Below are positions 46,392 through 55,722 of a stretch of 64,000 nt of DNA, piece after piece. The notes under the pieces are model-generated. The model saw nothing but the letters and a program-made list of their open reading frames with translations, had not been told where the DNA came from and made no database searches. The translations under genes were made by a program, and so were the position numbers. How positions within the stretch are numbered: the first letter of the stretch is position 1; every line of letters begins with the position of its first letter. Origin of the DNA: an uncultured cyanobacterium (GTDB taxonomy: Bacteria; Cyanobacteriota; Cyanobacteriia; Cyanobacteriales; Nostocaceae); the NCBI GenBank assembly GCA_903903925.1, contig CAIVAU010000115.1, positions 1 to 64,000 on the forward strand. The letters are read 5' to 3'.

Positions 46392-46504
46392 AGGAGCATC
46401 CCAGTTTTGCAAAAAGACGATCAGTAGTGTGAGCATCTTGCTCACGTGTACTATAAGCGAGCAAGATGCTCGCACTACGAATTTACGCTCATTGGGATGC
46501 ACCC
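46392..46504. repeat. MITE-like palindromic element, copy 4, with 9-bp target duplication
   Basis: A 113-bp self-complementary element has ends GGAGCATCCCAG and TGGGATGCACCC and core arms GTAGTGTGAGC / GCTCGCACTAC. It is flanked by perfect direct repeats GTTGCACAT at 46383-46391 and 46505-46513. That is the signature of transposition with a 9-bp target-site duplication. No coding capacity was found, so it would depend on a transposase in trans. Confidence 0.85.
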
Positions 46505-46539
46505 GTTGCACATCTCGTGGGGAGACTCGCTAAATCATT

Positions 46540-46938
46540 TTAAGAAAGTCTTTTTTTAATTTTGTCTAAATAGTCAAAGTAAGGCTGTACACCAGAAGTT
46601 GCATAATGTTCTCTGGCAGTACGATCCAAATCCTCCAGACCTCTTAAATATCTGGCTGTCATACTTGCTTGAAAAAGAAGTTCATAACATTCTTCTAAAT
46701 CACGCCATCTATTTTCTCTGGAAATTTTTTTAACATATTGTCGTCGAATCTGATGGGGCGAATCCTTCCCTTCATCAAGCTCTTTTGCATCGCCATTACA
46801 AAACGCATAGTGGTTGACCCAATGAAGAGCAGCGTAAAAACACATAATAACAGCCCAGTCTGGAAAACCCGACTGGGCTGCAAGAGCAGTTTTTTCATTA
46901 CATTCAGCTTGCCGCTGATAAACACTCTGATTGGGCAT
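46540..46938 (-). CDS. HEPN-domain protein
   Basis: This protein of about 132 residues is mostly helical. The helix GFPDWAVIMCFYAALHWVNH and the catalytic-type RTAREH (Rx4H) are typical of HEPN RNases or antiviral HEPN proteins. The ATG at 46938 is chosen because the longer start at 46950 is TTG. It overlaps the upstream gene (stop at 46904) by 35 bp, implying a joint operon. With the following unknown gene and the Mrr nuclease it forms a possible defence patch. Confidence 0.7.
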   Translation of the reverse strand: MPNQSVYQRQAECNEKTALAAQSGFPDWAVIMCFYAALHWVNHYAFCNGDAKELDEGKDSPHQIRRQYVKKISRENRWRDLEECYELLFQASMTARYLRGLEDLDRTAREHYATSGVQPYFDYLDKIKKRLS

Positions 46939-47347
46939 AACTGAAAGCAACTATTTGATTTTCCGGGAAATTAGATTTAAATTTTCTAAGAACTTGTGTC
47001 CCAAAATACCAGTTCTCGTTTTTGGAAATATCACAAAGTTCCCATTCAGTCTCAATGACTAGTGCAGTTGCCTGTTCTGCTAGCTGTCTTACTTCATCAA
47101 AATCTACATAAGACAGGATCTCAAATGTTACTTCATGAAGATCCCCGCTTTTATTAGCTACAGCCCTAGCTGCTTCAACATTTGGAAGATTAGCTAAGCG
47201 CTGCACTAAATCCTGAATCTCCGTAAATCCAGAAAAGTTCTCATTTGAGGTAAATCCAATAGACTTTTTTGCCTTAGAAACAAATTCTGCTACTAGGGCA
47301 CTCAAGTCAAACTTATAGTTTGTAGGTATCTTTAAAGATAAAGTCAT
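46904..47347 (-). CDS. Unknown protein overlapping a HEPN gene
   Basis: This 147-residue soluble protein (FDLSALVAEFVSKAKKSIGF, VEAARAVANKSGDLHEVTF, TALVIETEWELCDI) has no known domain by eye. The 3' end overlaps the HEPN gene, which is typical for toxin-antitoxin or effector-regulator pairs. It could be the cognate partner of the HEPN protein, but that is inference. Confidence 0.6.
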   Translation of the reverse strand: MTLSLKIPTNYKFDLSALVAEFVSKAKKSIGFTSNENFSGFTEIQDLVQRLANLPNVEAARAVANKSGDLHEVTFEILSYVDFDEVRQLAEQATALVIETEWELCDISKNENWYFGTQVLRKFKSNFPENQIVAFSYAQSECLSAAS

Positions 47348-47529
47348 ACTGTTAGCTCCCGAATTATTCTGGAGTATTTCTAAAGTTCTGGGTAGCCATG
47401 CTAGAGTTTAATACTCTTGTTTTTACTGAAGTAGTAATTTGGTCAATTTCCAATTTACTATATTCTTATTCAAAAAGCCATTTTTGAGGAAAACTAATCT
47501 GACCGTGCAGCAGTCTTACTAGAAGTAGG

Positions 47530-48447
47530 TTAAAGATGACTAAACCAGGACTCGTCAATCTTGACTACCTCAATAGTTTTAGTTTCGACTCCTAAGTTTA
47601 GATCCTTAAGGATGACGCATAGCTGGCTGCCGTCAATTAGATCGAGGGCGGGTGCCCCATCCCTGGTAGCCTCTTTTTTAGCTTCACTAGTAAATGTGCC
47701 GGTTGTGAGAAACAGCCCTTTGTCTGTCCTACCTACCATTGCCCCTCGAAAGTCTCGGATTTCCCCAGGTCCAACCGAACCCGTGTATCGCTTGCACTGA
47801 AAAAAGACTTGAAAGCTTAAAAGTGCAATTCTCAGAACTCCGATGCCGTCAATGCCTCCATCGCCTCTCTTCCCGGTTACCTGAACTTTGATAAAACCAG
47901 ATGCTCTGAGGATACGCTGACATAGCCGTTCAAAGGCATCAGGAGGTATTTTCTGAAGTATAGATAGCAGTCTTTCTACCCACAAATCGGATTCGACTGG
48001 TATGGGAGCTTCCTCCGAAAGGTCATTGCTTGGTTGGGGTGTGCTTGGTTCAGCGTAAATCAACGGCTGAGCATTACTGGGATCAACACCATTAGTCGTT
48101 TGCTTGGCTTTGGTGTATGTTTGTTGAACTGCCTGCTTAACTTGTTTTCGGTCAAGAGTTTGAAGTGTTCTTCCCTTCTCGGTTAGTGACCACAAGCCGC
48201 GCTTGCTACTTTCAATGGCTCCATAGTTCTTAAGATAGCTTCTAGCCCAAGCCATTCGATAATCAATTTCCGTCTGTGGCCCTTCTTTATGTAGGACACT
48301 TTGCTGCTCCTCGGAGTACCCTTCTAACTCACAGACCTTTTCAGAAATTTCTTGGATAGTGCCAGATCCCCCCAGAGCTTTCAGGGCTTTTACAGTAGGT
48401 TCAAAAAGTTCGTCAAAGGTAGGGAGGTTGGTTGAGGGTATATACAT
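47530..48447 (-). CDS. mrr: Mrr-type restriction endonuclease
   Basis: This 305-residue enzyme has an N-terminal winged-helix Mrr_N domain (about 1-105: FDELFEPTVKALKALGGSG, YLKNYGAIESSKRGLWSLT). A C-terminal PD-(D/E)XK Mrr catalytic domain (GKRGDGGIDGIGV ... FQVFFQCKRYTGSV) includes the catalytic Asp and QxK. Such enzymes usually cut modified (methylated) DNA. The stop lies about 180 bp upstream of the two-gene HEPN cluster, on the same strand. No methylase is near, as expected for a methyl-dependent enzyme. Confidence 0.88.
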   Translation of the reverse strand: MYIPSTNLPTFDELFEPTVKALKALGGSGTIQEISEKVCELEGYSEEQQSVLHKEGPQTEIDYRMAWARSYLKNYGAIESSKRGLWSLTEKGRTLQTLDRKQVKQAVQQTYTKAKQTTNGVDPSNAQPLIYAEPSTPQPSNDLSEEAPIPVESDLWVERLLSILQKIPPDAFERLCQRILRASGFIKVQVTGKRGDGGIDGIGVLRIALLSFQVFFQCKRYTGSVGPGEIRDFRGAMVGRTDKGLFLTTGTFTSEAKKEATRDGAPALDLIDGSQLCVILKDLNLGVETKTIEVVKIDESWFSHL

Positions 48448-49030
48448 GTACTTAGATTTTGATTTCTACAGGCTCAGACCTAGAATGCCCTTAACTGCAC
48501 TGACACTACCATTAGCCAGTATTGAAATGAAATTCTCAAGCCCCCTGTGTATGGATAAGGGATGAAGTGCGATCGCCGCCAGACCACATTAAGCACAGCT
48601 GTCTAGACCAAAACTTGCTCATTTTTTAGTCTACGTGTAGTGTATAAAAAACACTTTAGATCACGAGTGTCATTCAAAGGGCAAGCTTGTGACATCAGAA
48701 CTGCGGGGATTTGGCTTTTCCTAGGGACTGGCGTCAACCCTACGATAGATACACTTGACTCAATAGTCTTAAATAATACACAATCTTGAGTTACTTAATA
48801 ATAATTTATACAGCATACTGTCTTGACATCATCAAGATCGAAGGAGCATAAATATAAAAGGATTGCTCTTTTTCCAAATTTAAAATTGCCAAATTAGTAG
48901 AAATGTGGAAAAAACAGAAGTATGTAACAAAAAGTAAAGTTATCCGAAACCCTCTTCCCTTCGGGCTTCTGCCCTCAGAATAGCTGCTTTGTATCAACCA
49001 AAAATATTTACACCCACCTAGTTATATTTT
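48448..49030. other. Gene-free region, divergent from mrr to DUF2059 gene
   Basis: No convincing gene lies in this 580-bp stretch. It is AT-rich with a GCGATCGC-like site near 48570 and a short CCCTTCGGG hairpin near 48960. Promoters for both neighbours are expected here. Confidence 0.5.
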
Positions 49031-49525
49031 ATGAAGACACAGCTTATTGTTTCAGCCCTACTGATGACTCTAGTCACTACTGTTAATGGAACGGCTTTAG
49101 CTCAAACTCCAACTAGTAATAACGTACCAGCTAATGCTCAAGAAACAGAAAAAATCAATAACATCAAACAGTTGCTGGCGATCACAGGTGCAGCCAATAT
49201 TTCTCAGCAGATTCTAACGCAACTGTTAGTTGGGATGAAGTCACAATACCCCCAAGTACCACAAAAAGCTTGGGATGCTTTTATATCGGAATTTAAGCCT
49301 GATGACATCTTGAATCAACTGATTCCTCTTTATAGTAAGTATTATTCTAATGAAGAAATTAAACAAATAATTGCATTTTATCAAACACCTGTAGGCAAAA
49401 AAACAATCATGGTTCTTCCTCAGCTTACCCAGGAATCCATTACGATTGGTCAAAAATATGGAATAGAAGCTGCCAGCAGAGCCTTACAGAAATTACAAGC
49501 AGAAGGGTATATACGTACTCAATAG
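49031..49525 (+). CDS. DUF2059 exported protein
   Basis: This 164-residue protein has a signal peptide (about 1-25, ending TALAQ). The DUF2059 pattern is present: IKQLLAITGAANISQQIL and YSKYYSNEEIKQIIAFYQTP with VGKKTIMVLPQLTQES. It is probably periplasmic. The function is unknown. It ends 8 bp before the MscS gene on the opposite strand (convergent). Confidence 0.85.
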   Translation: MKTQLIVSALLMTLVTTVNGTALAQTPTSNNVPANAQETEKINNIKQLLAITGAANISQQILTQLLVGMKSQYPQVPQKAWDAFISEFKPDDILNQLIPLYSKYYSNEEIKQIIAFYQTPVGKKTIMVLPQLTQESITIGQKYGIEAASRALQKLQAEGYIRTQ

Positions 49526-49532
49526 AATATTG

Positions 49533-51071
49533 TTAGGGTTGGTTACCAGAGCGAACATGCAGGTCTCTTTGAGGAAAGGGTATTTCTATTTGATATTGTC
49601 TGAAAAGTTCTTCAATCCGGAAGTACAGGTCGCTCTTAATTAGGTATTGTTTGCTAGGCTGATTAGTCCAAATCCGCAGTTCAAAATTTAGTGAACTATC
49701 TCCAAAGCCGATAAAGAGGACAGTTGGTTCTGGAGCCGATAAAACCTCGGAGTTTTGTTTAGTAGCTTGCAGCAACGATGCTTTGACCACACTGAGATCA
49801 GAGCCATAGGCAACACCAACTGGAATTCGCAACCCCGAAACCGGATTCTCGTAGTTCCAGTTGATGACTTCATGTTCAAGGAAACGGGAGTTGGGGACAA
49901 TAATAGAAAGGTAATCTATGGTGCGGATTAAGGTGCTTCGGGCACCAATACGCTCGACTGTACCCTCTAGTTGGCCAACCTTGACAAAGTCGCCTACCTG
50001 AATTGGACGTTCAAACAGCAAGATCAGACCACTACCAAAGTTCTTGGCGATGTCTTGGAAACCAAAGCCAATCCCAACCCCCAAGGCACTAGCCAGAATA
50101 GTCAGAGAACTTAAGTCTACTCCCCAGATTTGAAGCAAGACGAGTGTGCCAATGATAATGATGATGTACTTAACAATAACGGTAATCACCTCTTGAGCGC
50201 CCCTGCTAACGCCGGTTACTTGCAAAATTCTGGTTCTCAGGAGGTTTGTTGCGACACCTGCCGTAATCACCAAGCCTAGTAGCAACCCTAACAAGATCAG
50301 TAGATGGATTGCTGAATATTTGTTCTGACCTAAGGTCAATATAGGAGTCGTAAAGCTGGCAATCAAGTTATTAGTGAGAAGGTAGCTCCAAATACGACTG
50401 GTGGGAAACAAGTTCGTAATATAGATAATTACCGAAATCCACAGACCAGCTCGTGCAAATAGCAGGGTAAAATTGAGCAACAGATCCAGTGCTGTTGGTG
50501 AACTAGAATCTACTGCCCCATCCTCTGGAGATGAGGGCAACCGTTGCAGGACTGCTTGTCGGAAACGTCGCCACAGCCTTCCCAACAACCAGTTTAGGGC
50601 GATCACCAACAGCAAAACGCCTACTGTTAGCAGTAGCGCATTACGCATAAATTCGGCGCTTCTCTCTTTCTGTGCTTGCTGCAACGCCCAACGAATTTGC
50701 TCAACCCAGACATCTGCTTGTTCTGCTGGAGTGTTACCATTAGACACATCTGCCTGTGTGACAGTTAGCAAATATCGGTTATTTACCAGTATGGTGGGGG
50801 ATTGGTGGCGCTGCTCAATGGCAATTTTGATTGGCTCCTGAGATACAATCACCTCATGCAGTCGCACATTGACTAAATCTGCCCTCTCCTTAGCAGTAAA
50901 CTGCTCAGAACTGTTGACCTGAAAAAGCTGACGACCATCGATCGCAACGGGGGCTAGATCTATTGCTTGAGCTGGTGCAACTATCAACAACAGGTACAAA
51001 GTTAGAGATATGAGGATTCTTACAAGCCCGAGAGCAAGAGTTGATTGCTTATGGATGTATCTTTGAGTCAT
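49533..51071 (-). CDS. MscS-family mechanosensitive channel
   Basis: This 512-residue inner-membrane protein has a signal-like N-terminus (to about 36) and a soluble periplasmic domain (about 37-145). At least five transmembrane helices follow. The MscS pore/beta domain reads ASALGVGIGFGFQDIAKNFG, FERPIQVGDFVKVGQLEGTV and RTIDYLSIIVPNS. It opens on membrane tension to release solutes. The fold is longer than the E. coli MscS and belongs to the extended YnaI/YbdG-like group. Confidence 0.92.
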   Translation of the reverse strand: MTQRYIHKQSTLALGLVRILISLTLYLLLIVAPAQAIDLAPVAIDGRQLFQVNSSEQFTAKERADLVNVRLHEVIVSQEPIKIAIEQRHQSPTILVNNRYLLTVTQADVSNGNTPAEQADVWVEQIRWALQQAQKERSAEFMRNALLLTVGVLLLVIALNWLLGRLWRRFRQAVLQRLPSSPEDGAVDSSSPTALDLLLNFTLLFARAGLWISVIIYITNLFPTSRIWSYLLTNNLIASFTTPILTLGQNKYSAIHLLILLGLLLGLVITAGVATNLLRTRILQVTGVSRGAQEVITVIVKYIIIIIGTLVLLQIWGVDLSSLTILASALGVGIGFGFQDIAKNFGSGLILLFERPIQVGDFVKVGQLEGTVERIGARSTLIRTIDYLSIIVPNSRFLEHEVINWNYENPVSGLRIPVGVAYGSDLSVVKASLLQATKQNSEVLSAPEPTVLFIGFGDSSLNFELRIWTNQPSKQYLIKSDLYFRIEELFRQYQIEIPFPQRDLHVRSGNQP

Positions 51072-51182
51072 TAACGAGAATTACCATTTGTATTGATTGG
51101 GATAGCATCACCCTGAAGAATACCCCGGAATTCGTGATACTAGGAACAGAGTATACGTGTCCAAATCACATTTGGTAACTTC

Positions 51183-52238
51183 TTACACCAATGCGAAATT
51201 AGCTTCTAACTCTTCCTCTTTTTCATAACCATTCGCTAGTTGCTGAATCGTTTGGTCAATCAACCCAATACCCTGGGACACCGTTTCAATTACACTTAAG
51301 TGTCCGCGCAAGTCAGCAGCACCTACAAAACCTTTAGCATACCAAGTCATATGCTTACGGGCTTGACGCACACCGCGATCGCCTTTGTATTCCCACAAAG
51401 CTTGTAAATGATCCCGCGCACATTCCAACCGCTGAATAGGTGTAGGTTGTGGCAACTTTTCCCCAGTTTTGAGAAAGTAATCAATTTCTCCGACCAAAAA
51501 CGGATAACCCAAAGTCCCACGGGAACACATAACCCCATCGGCACTAGTTTCTTCTAAACACTTGATCGCTGCTTCAACCGAGAAAATATCCCCATTCGCA
51601 ATCACTGGGATAGAAAGAACTTCCTTAACACGGGCAATCCATTCCCAACGGGCGTTACCATTGTACCCTTGGGCGCGAGTACGTCCATGTACTGTAATCA
51701 TTTTTGCCCCTGCATCCTGCATTCGCTGAGCAAAGTCAAGAATAATAATTTCTTGGTCATTCCAACCAATACGAGTTTTCACCGTCACCGGTACATTAAC
51801 CGCCTTCACCACCTCTCTCACAATAGCCTCAGCGACTTCTGGCTGACGCAACAGCGAAGAACCGCCACCATTTTTGGTGATCTTATTCACAGGGCAACCC
51901 ATATTAATATCAATGGTATCAGCCCCTTCTTCAACTGCCTTTAGCGCTGCTTCGGCAAGAAAATCTGGGCGACAGTCAAACAGTTGAATGCTAATTGGTC
52001 TTTCGTTGGGGTCTACCTCCATAATTTTGGGCAACTCCTTGACATAGTGTAACCCAGTAGCATTTACCATCTCCGTATACATCATCGACTCCGGAGCATA
52101 GCGACGCACCAGACGACGAAACACCATATCTGTAACTCCCGACAAAGGCGATTGAAGCACTCGGCTTTTCACCTCAAAAGAGCCAATTTTCAACGGAGTC
52201 GAGAGTTTAGCTTTCAAACTAGGAGATAGGGTAACCAT
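51183..52238 (-). CDS. dusB: tRNA-dihydrouridine synthase (DusB-like)
   Basis: This 351-residue flavoprotein reduces uridine to dihydrouridine in tRNA. The TIM-barrel starts with QSPLSGVTDMVFRRL and MYTEMVNATGL. The active-site motif is DINMGCPVNKITKNGGGSSL with the catalytic Cys, followed by VTVKTRIGWND, MITVHGRTRAQGY and PVIANGDI. It reads away from dnaK. Confidence 0.94.
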   Translation of the reverse strand: MVTLSPSLKAKLSTPLKIGSFEVKSRVLQSPLSGVTDMVFRRLVRRYAPESMMYTEMVNATGLHYVKELPKIMEVDPNERPISIQLFDCRPDFLAEAALKAVEEGADTIDINMGCPVNKITKNGGGSSLLRQPEVAEAIVREVVKAVNVPVTVKTRIGWNDQEIIILDFAQRMQDAGAKMITVHGRTRAQGYNGNARWEWIARVKEVLSIPVIANGDIFSVEAAIKCLEETSADGVMCSRGTLGYPFLVGEIDYFLKTGEKLPQPTPIQRLECARDHLQALWEYKGDRGVRQARKHMTWYAKGFVGAADLRGHLSVIETVSQGIGLIDQTIQQLANGYEKEEELEANFALV

Positions 52239-52683
52239 AAATCATGTAAGGCACTTCTTGTATTGTAACGAAGGGGAGTCTGGGAGGTGTGGGGAGTGTT
52301 GGACGTAAGGAAGGGGAAGAAGGTAAGAAAGACATACTCTGTTCAAGAAAGACGGCAAACACCACTTTGACGTTACGGTTCACCCCAATTCCTCTTAGTA
52401 TTAATTCTCATACATTAGACACAGTGAAATCAATTGAATCGATGAGCAAATTAAACAAATTCTGAGGCTTAACCGTCCCGACAAGGTTCGGAAAACCACC
52501 CTTCAAGGACTGGCAAGACACACTCAGTATATATATCAGCATAGCTTGAGGTTTTAACCCAAACGAACGCCAGACCAAAGGTATTGATGATGAACTAGTT
52601 GTTTTTTTTAACTCAGTTGGTTCAAAATTTAGCCCTTAATACTCTCATTCATTTTTTGTAGTTATACGGAGCCAGAATCTACA
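52239..52683. other. dnaK upstream region
   Basis: 445 bp without a gene. A CIRCE operator (TTAGCACTC-N9-GAGTGCTAA) was looked for and not found by eye, so HrcA control of this copy is not supported. ACGGAG lies about 10 bases before the ATG as a ribosome-binding site. Confidence 0.5.
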
Positions 52684-54594
52684 ATGGCAAAAGTTGTTGG
52701 AATAGACTTAGGTACGACTAACTCTTGCGTAGCAGTCATGGAAGGTGGAAAACCCACAGTTATTGCTAACGCAGAAGGTTTTCGGACGACCCCTTCAGTA
52801 GTTGCCTTTGCGAAAAATGGCGATCGCTTAGTGGGGCAAATCGCTAAACGCCAAGCGGTGATGAACCCCGAAAATACTTTTTACTCTGTCAAACGCTTCA
52901 TTGGGCGTCGTTATGAGGAAGTGACTCATGAAGCGACAGAAGTTTCTTACAAGGTGCAGCGTGACAGCAACGGCAACGTCAAGCTGGAGTGCCCCATAGT
53001 TGGAAAACCATTTGCTCCCGAAGAAATTTCTGCACAAGTTCTTCGCAAACTCGTTGAAGACGCTAGCAAATATATTGGTGAAACGGTAACCCAGGCTGTC
53101 ATCACGGTTCCTGCTTACTTTAACGACTCCCAGCGGCAAGCTACCAAAGATGCTGGTAAAATTGCTGGTATTGAAGTGTTGCGGATTATCAACGAACCCA
53201 CAGCAGCATCTCTAGCATACGGCTTTGACAGGAAAAGTAACGAGACCATCCTCGTATTTGACCTTGGTGGTGGTACTTTCGACGTGTCTATCTTAGAAGT
53301 AGGCGATGGTGTGTTTGAAGTATTAGCCACTTCTGGTGACACCCATCTTGGTGGTGACGACTTTGATAAGAAAATCGTTGATTACTTAGCTGAAGAATTC
53401 AGAAAACAAAACGGCATTGATCTGCGCAAAGACAAACAAGCCTTACAACGTCTGACTGAAGCAGCTGAAAAGGCAAAAATTGAACTTTCTAGTGTCAGTC
53501 AAGCGGAAATTAACTTGCCATTTATTACCGCTACCCAGGATGGTCCTCAGCACCTGGATATGACACTGACACGCACCCAGTTTGAACAACTTTGCTCCGA
53601 CTTAATTGACCGTTGTCGCATTCCCGTAGAAAACGCGTTGCGGGACGCTAAATTAAACAAGAGCAATATTGATGAGGTTGTACTAGTAGGTGGTTCTACC
53701 CGAATTCCCGCAGTTCAACAGGTTGTGAAGCAGTTGTTAGGTAAAGATCCTAACCAAAGTGTTAACCCTGATGAAGTTGTGGCTGTTGGTGCAGCGATTC
53801 AAGCAGGTGTGCTTGCTGGTGATGTTACTGGTATCTTGTTGTTAGACGTAACACCACTATCCTTAGGTGTGGAAACTTTAGGTGGTGTAATGACTAAAAT
53901 CATTCCTCGCAACACCACTATTCCTACCAAGAAGTCAGAAGTCTTCTCTACCGCTGTGGATGGTCAAACCAACGTGGAAATTCACGTCCTCCAAGGTGAA
54001 CGAGAGATGTCAAATGACAACAAGAGTTTGGGAACCTTCCGCCTTGATGGTATTCCTCCAGCACCGCGTGGCGTACCTCAGATTGAAGTCACCTTTGATA
54101 TTGATGCCAACGGTATTCTAAACGTTACCGCTAAGGATAAAGGCACTGGTAAAGAGCAGTCCATCAGTATCACTGGCGCTTCTACCTTGGATAAAACCGA
54201 CGTTGAGCGGATGGTTAGAGAAGCAGAACAAAACGCTTCTACTGACAGGGAACGTCGTGAGAAAATCGACCGTAAGAACCAAGCAGACTCTTTAGCATAC
54301 CAAGCTGAGAAGCAGATTCAAGACTTGGGAGACAAAGTCCCCGCTGCTGACAAGACCAAGATTGAAGGCTTGGTGAAAGACCTGCGGGATGCTACCGCCA
54401 AAGATGACGATGAGCGGATCAAGAAGGTCATGCCGGAATTGCAACAGGCACTATTTGCAGTTGGTAGCAATATCTATCAACAAGCAGGTGGTGGTGCTCC
54501 TGGTAGCACTCCTCCTGATGGTGCGGATGGTACTTCCCCCTCCACAGGCACTGGTGATGATGTCATTGATGCTGATTTCACTGAGTCCAAGTAG
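52684..54594 (+). CDS. dnaK: Molecular chaperone DnaK (Hsp70)
   Basis: This 636-residue Hsp70 folds and refolds proteins with DnaJ and GrpE in the cytoplasm. Motifs: [13 protein letters not shown] (2-15), the [11 protein letters not shown] loop, the ATP-binding [16 protein letters not shown] [15 protein letters not shown], and [11 protein letters not shown]. The substrate-binding domain and lid follow, with a Gly/Pro/Asp-rich tail ending [12 protein letters not shown]. The length and C-terminal end fit a DnaK2-type main chaperone. Several paralogues exist in cyanobacteria. Confidence 0.97.
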   Translation: MAKVVGIDLGTTNSCVAVMEGGKPTVIANAEGFRTTPSVVAFAKNGDRLVGQIAKRQAVMNPENTFYSVKRFIGRRYEEVTHEATEVSYKVQRDSNGNVKLECPIVGKPFAPEEISAQVLRKLVEDASKYIGETVTQAVITVPAYFNDSQRQATKDAGKIAGIEVLRIINEPTAASLAYGFDRKSNETILVFDLGGGTFDVSILEVGDGVFEVLATSGDTHLGGDDFDKKIVDYLAEEFRKQNGIDLRKDKQALQRLTEAAEKAKIELSSVSQAEINLPFITATQDGPQHLDMTLTRTQFEQLCSDLIDRCRIPVENALRDAKLNKSNIDEVVLVGGSTRIPAVQQVVKQLLGKDPNQSVNPDEVVAVGAAIQAGVLAGDVTGILLLDVTPLSLGVETLGGVMTKIIPRNTTIPTKKSEVFSTAVDGQTNVEIHVLQGEREMSNDNKSLGTFRLDGIPPAPRGVPQIEVTFDIDANGILNVTAKDKGTGKEQSISITGASTLDKTDVERMVREAEQNASTDRERREKIDRKNQADSLAYQAEKQIQDLGDKVPAADKTKIEGLVKDLRDATAKDDDERIKKVMPELQQALFAVGSNIYQQAGGGAPGSTPPDGADGTSPSTGTGDDVIDADFTESK

Positions 54595-54620
54595 TTATTG
54601 GTTGTAGATAGACCACAGTT

Positions 54621-54655
54621 GTAGGGACGAACAGCCATTGTTCGCCCCTATTTTC
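54621..54655 (+). terminator. Hairpin with T-tract after dnaK
   Basis: TAGGGACGAACA pairs with TTGTTCGCCCCTA (one mismatch) across a GCCA loop and is followed by TTTT. It lies 27 bp after the dnaK stop and fits a rho-independent terminator. It resembles other palindromes in the window (7865, 57275), so it may have come from a repeat. Confidence 0.65.
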
Positions 54656-54927
54656 ATATAAACCTAGTAGTCCATTGAAATGGACTAAAATCCTTGTTTT
54701 TACGGTTAAATGCATAACATCAGGTCACTAAAATAAACATTCAATTTAAGTATTTAAACGTTGGTGAAAGCTCAGAATCAAGTTGTAACCTTGAGATAAC
54801 TAGAATTTGAACAAAGAACAAGTTGTGATTTTTAAATCAACCAAGAGAAACGGATGTCAGTATTTAAATTCCTAACAATGACCAATGATGACATGTTGAC
54901 CCGTGGTGCGCCGCCTGTGGGTTGCTC

Positions 54928-55530
54928 TCAACCTTCTTTTACCATCCAAACCAAAAAACCCAAAATTTGCTCGATAGGGGGTAAAGCATAATCATTCAAA
55001 TCTATTGTTACGATTTGTGACTCTAGCTTGAGAAATCGCCATTGTGTGCCACTGGTAACGCAGCCGTAAACAACCAAAATTGGTTGACCACGGGCTTCAT
55101 TAAAGCGTTGCATAGCAACCATCTCAGCAATACACTGTCCCAGTCCCAACTTTAGATCCGCTTTTTTTGCTTCTACGACAACTATAGTAGGAGCTTCTAC
55201 AGTTAATTGTTCGGACGAGCGGCTAACTAAAAAATCGCAGACTCCATTGAGTCCTGCATCTATATCTACATCAAACTGTTCCCCAGAAAAAACGCTGATT
55301 TGTCTGTTGAGAATGCGTCGCATCTCCAAAAGTATAGGATTGATTATTACTTCGGAACGAGCTTTTTCTGTACCTACTGCGACTGCCCAAGGCAAATTTT
55401 CTAATATTATTTCTAGCCTAGAACTAAGGGTTATTGGTGCAATTCTATCTGGAAAAAATCTTACCCCCTCAACGATAGTGAGTTTCAAATCCCGCTTCGC
55501 TTTGTCGATAGTAAATTGACTGTAGGGCAT
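54928..55530 (-). CDS. PD-(D/E)XK nuclease-like protein, paralogue 2
   Basis: This 200-residue protein is clearly related to the gene at 8709-9344 (shared GVCDFLVSRS, VVVEAKKADLKLGLGQCIAE, VYGCVTSGTQWRFLKLES). The D...ExK core is intact. It is divergent from an AAA ATPase-nuclease gene, with the gap filled by a heptamer repeat right next to its start. The role is unknown. Confidence 0.7.
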   Translation of the reverse strand: MPYSQFTIDKAKRDLKLTIVEGVRFFPDRIAPITLSSRLEIILENLPWAVAVGTEKARSEVIINPILLEMRRILNRQISVFSGEQFDVDIDAGLNGVCDFLVSRSSEQLTVEAPTIVVVEAKKADLKLGLGQCIAEMVAMQRFNEARGQPILVVYGCVTSGTQWRFLKLESQIVTIDLNDYALPPIEQILGFLVWMVKEG

Positions 55531-55581
55531 AAGAGTTAGGAGTTAGGAGTTAGGAGTTAGGAGTTAGGAGTTAGGAGTCAG
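55531..55581. repeat. STRR, AGGAGTT heptamer array at a start codon
   Basis: Seven tandem AGGAGTT units directly abut the start of the PD-(D/E)XK-like gene (reverse strand CTAACTC). Thus the upstream regulatory region of that gene is repeat sequence. Confidence 0.9.
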
Positions 55582-55722
55582 AACTTATCAGGTTTGGGTA
55601 TCTGTCTCCACATTTCACATATTATCTCCCGATTCTTTAACAATTCTGACTCCTGTATTCTGACTCCTGAATTCTTACATAAAACACCATTTTACGAAGT
55701 AACAAAATACAAGGTGAACTTC

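Noticed and set aside
52239..52683. CIRCE element upstream of dnaK
   Set aside because: The TTAGCACTC-N9-GAGTGCTAA pattern was not found.
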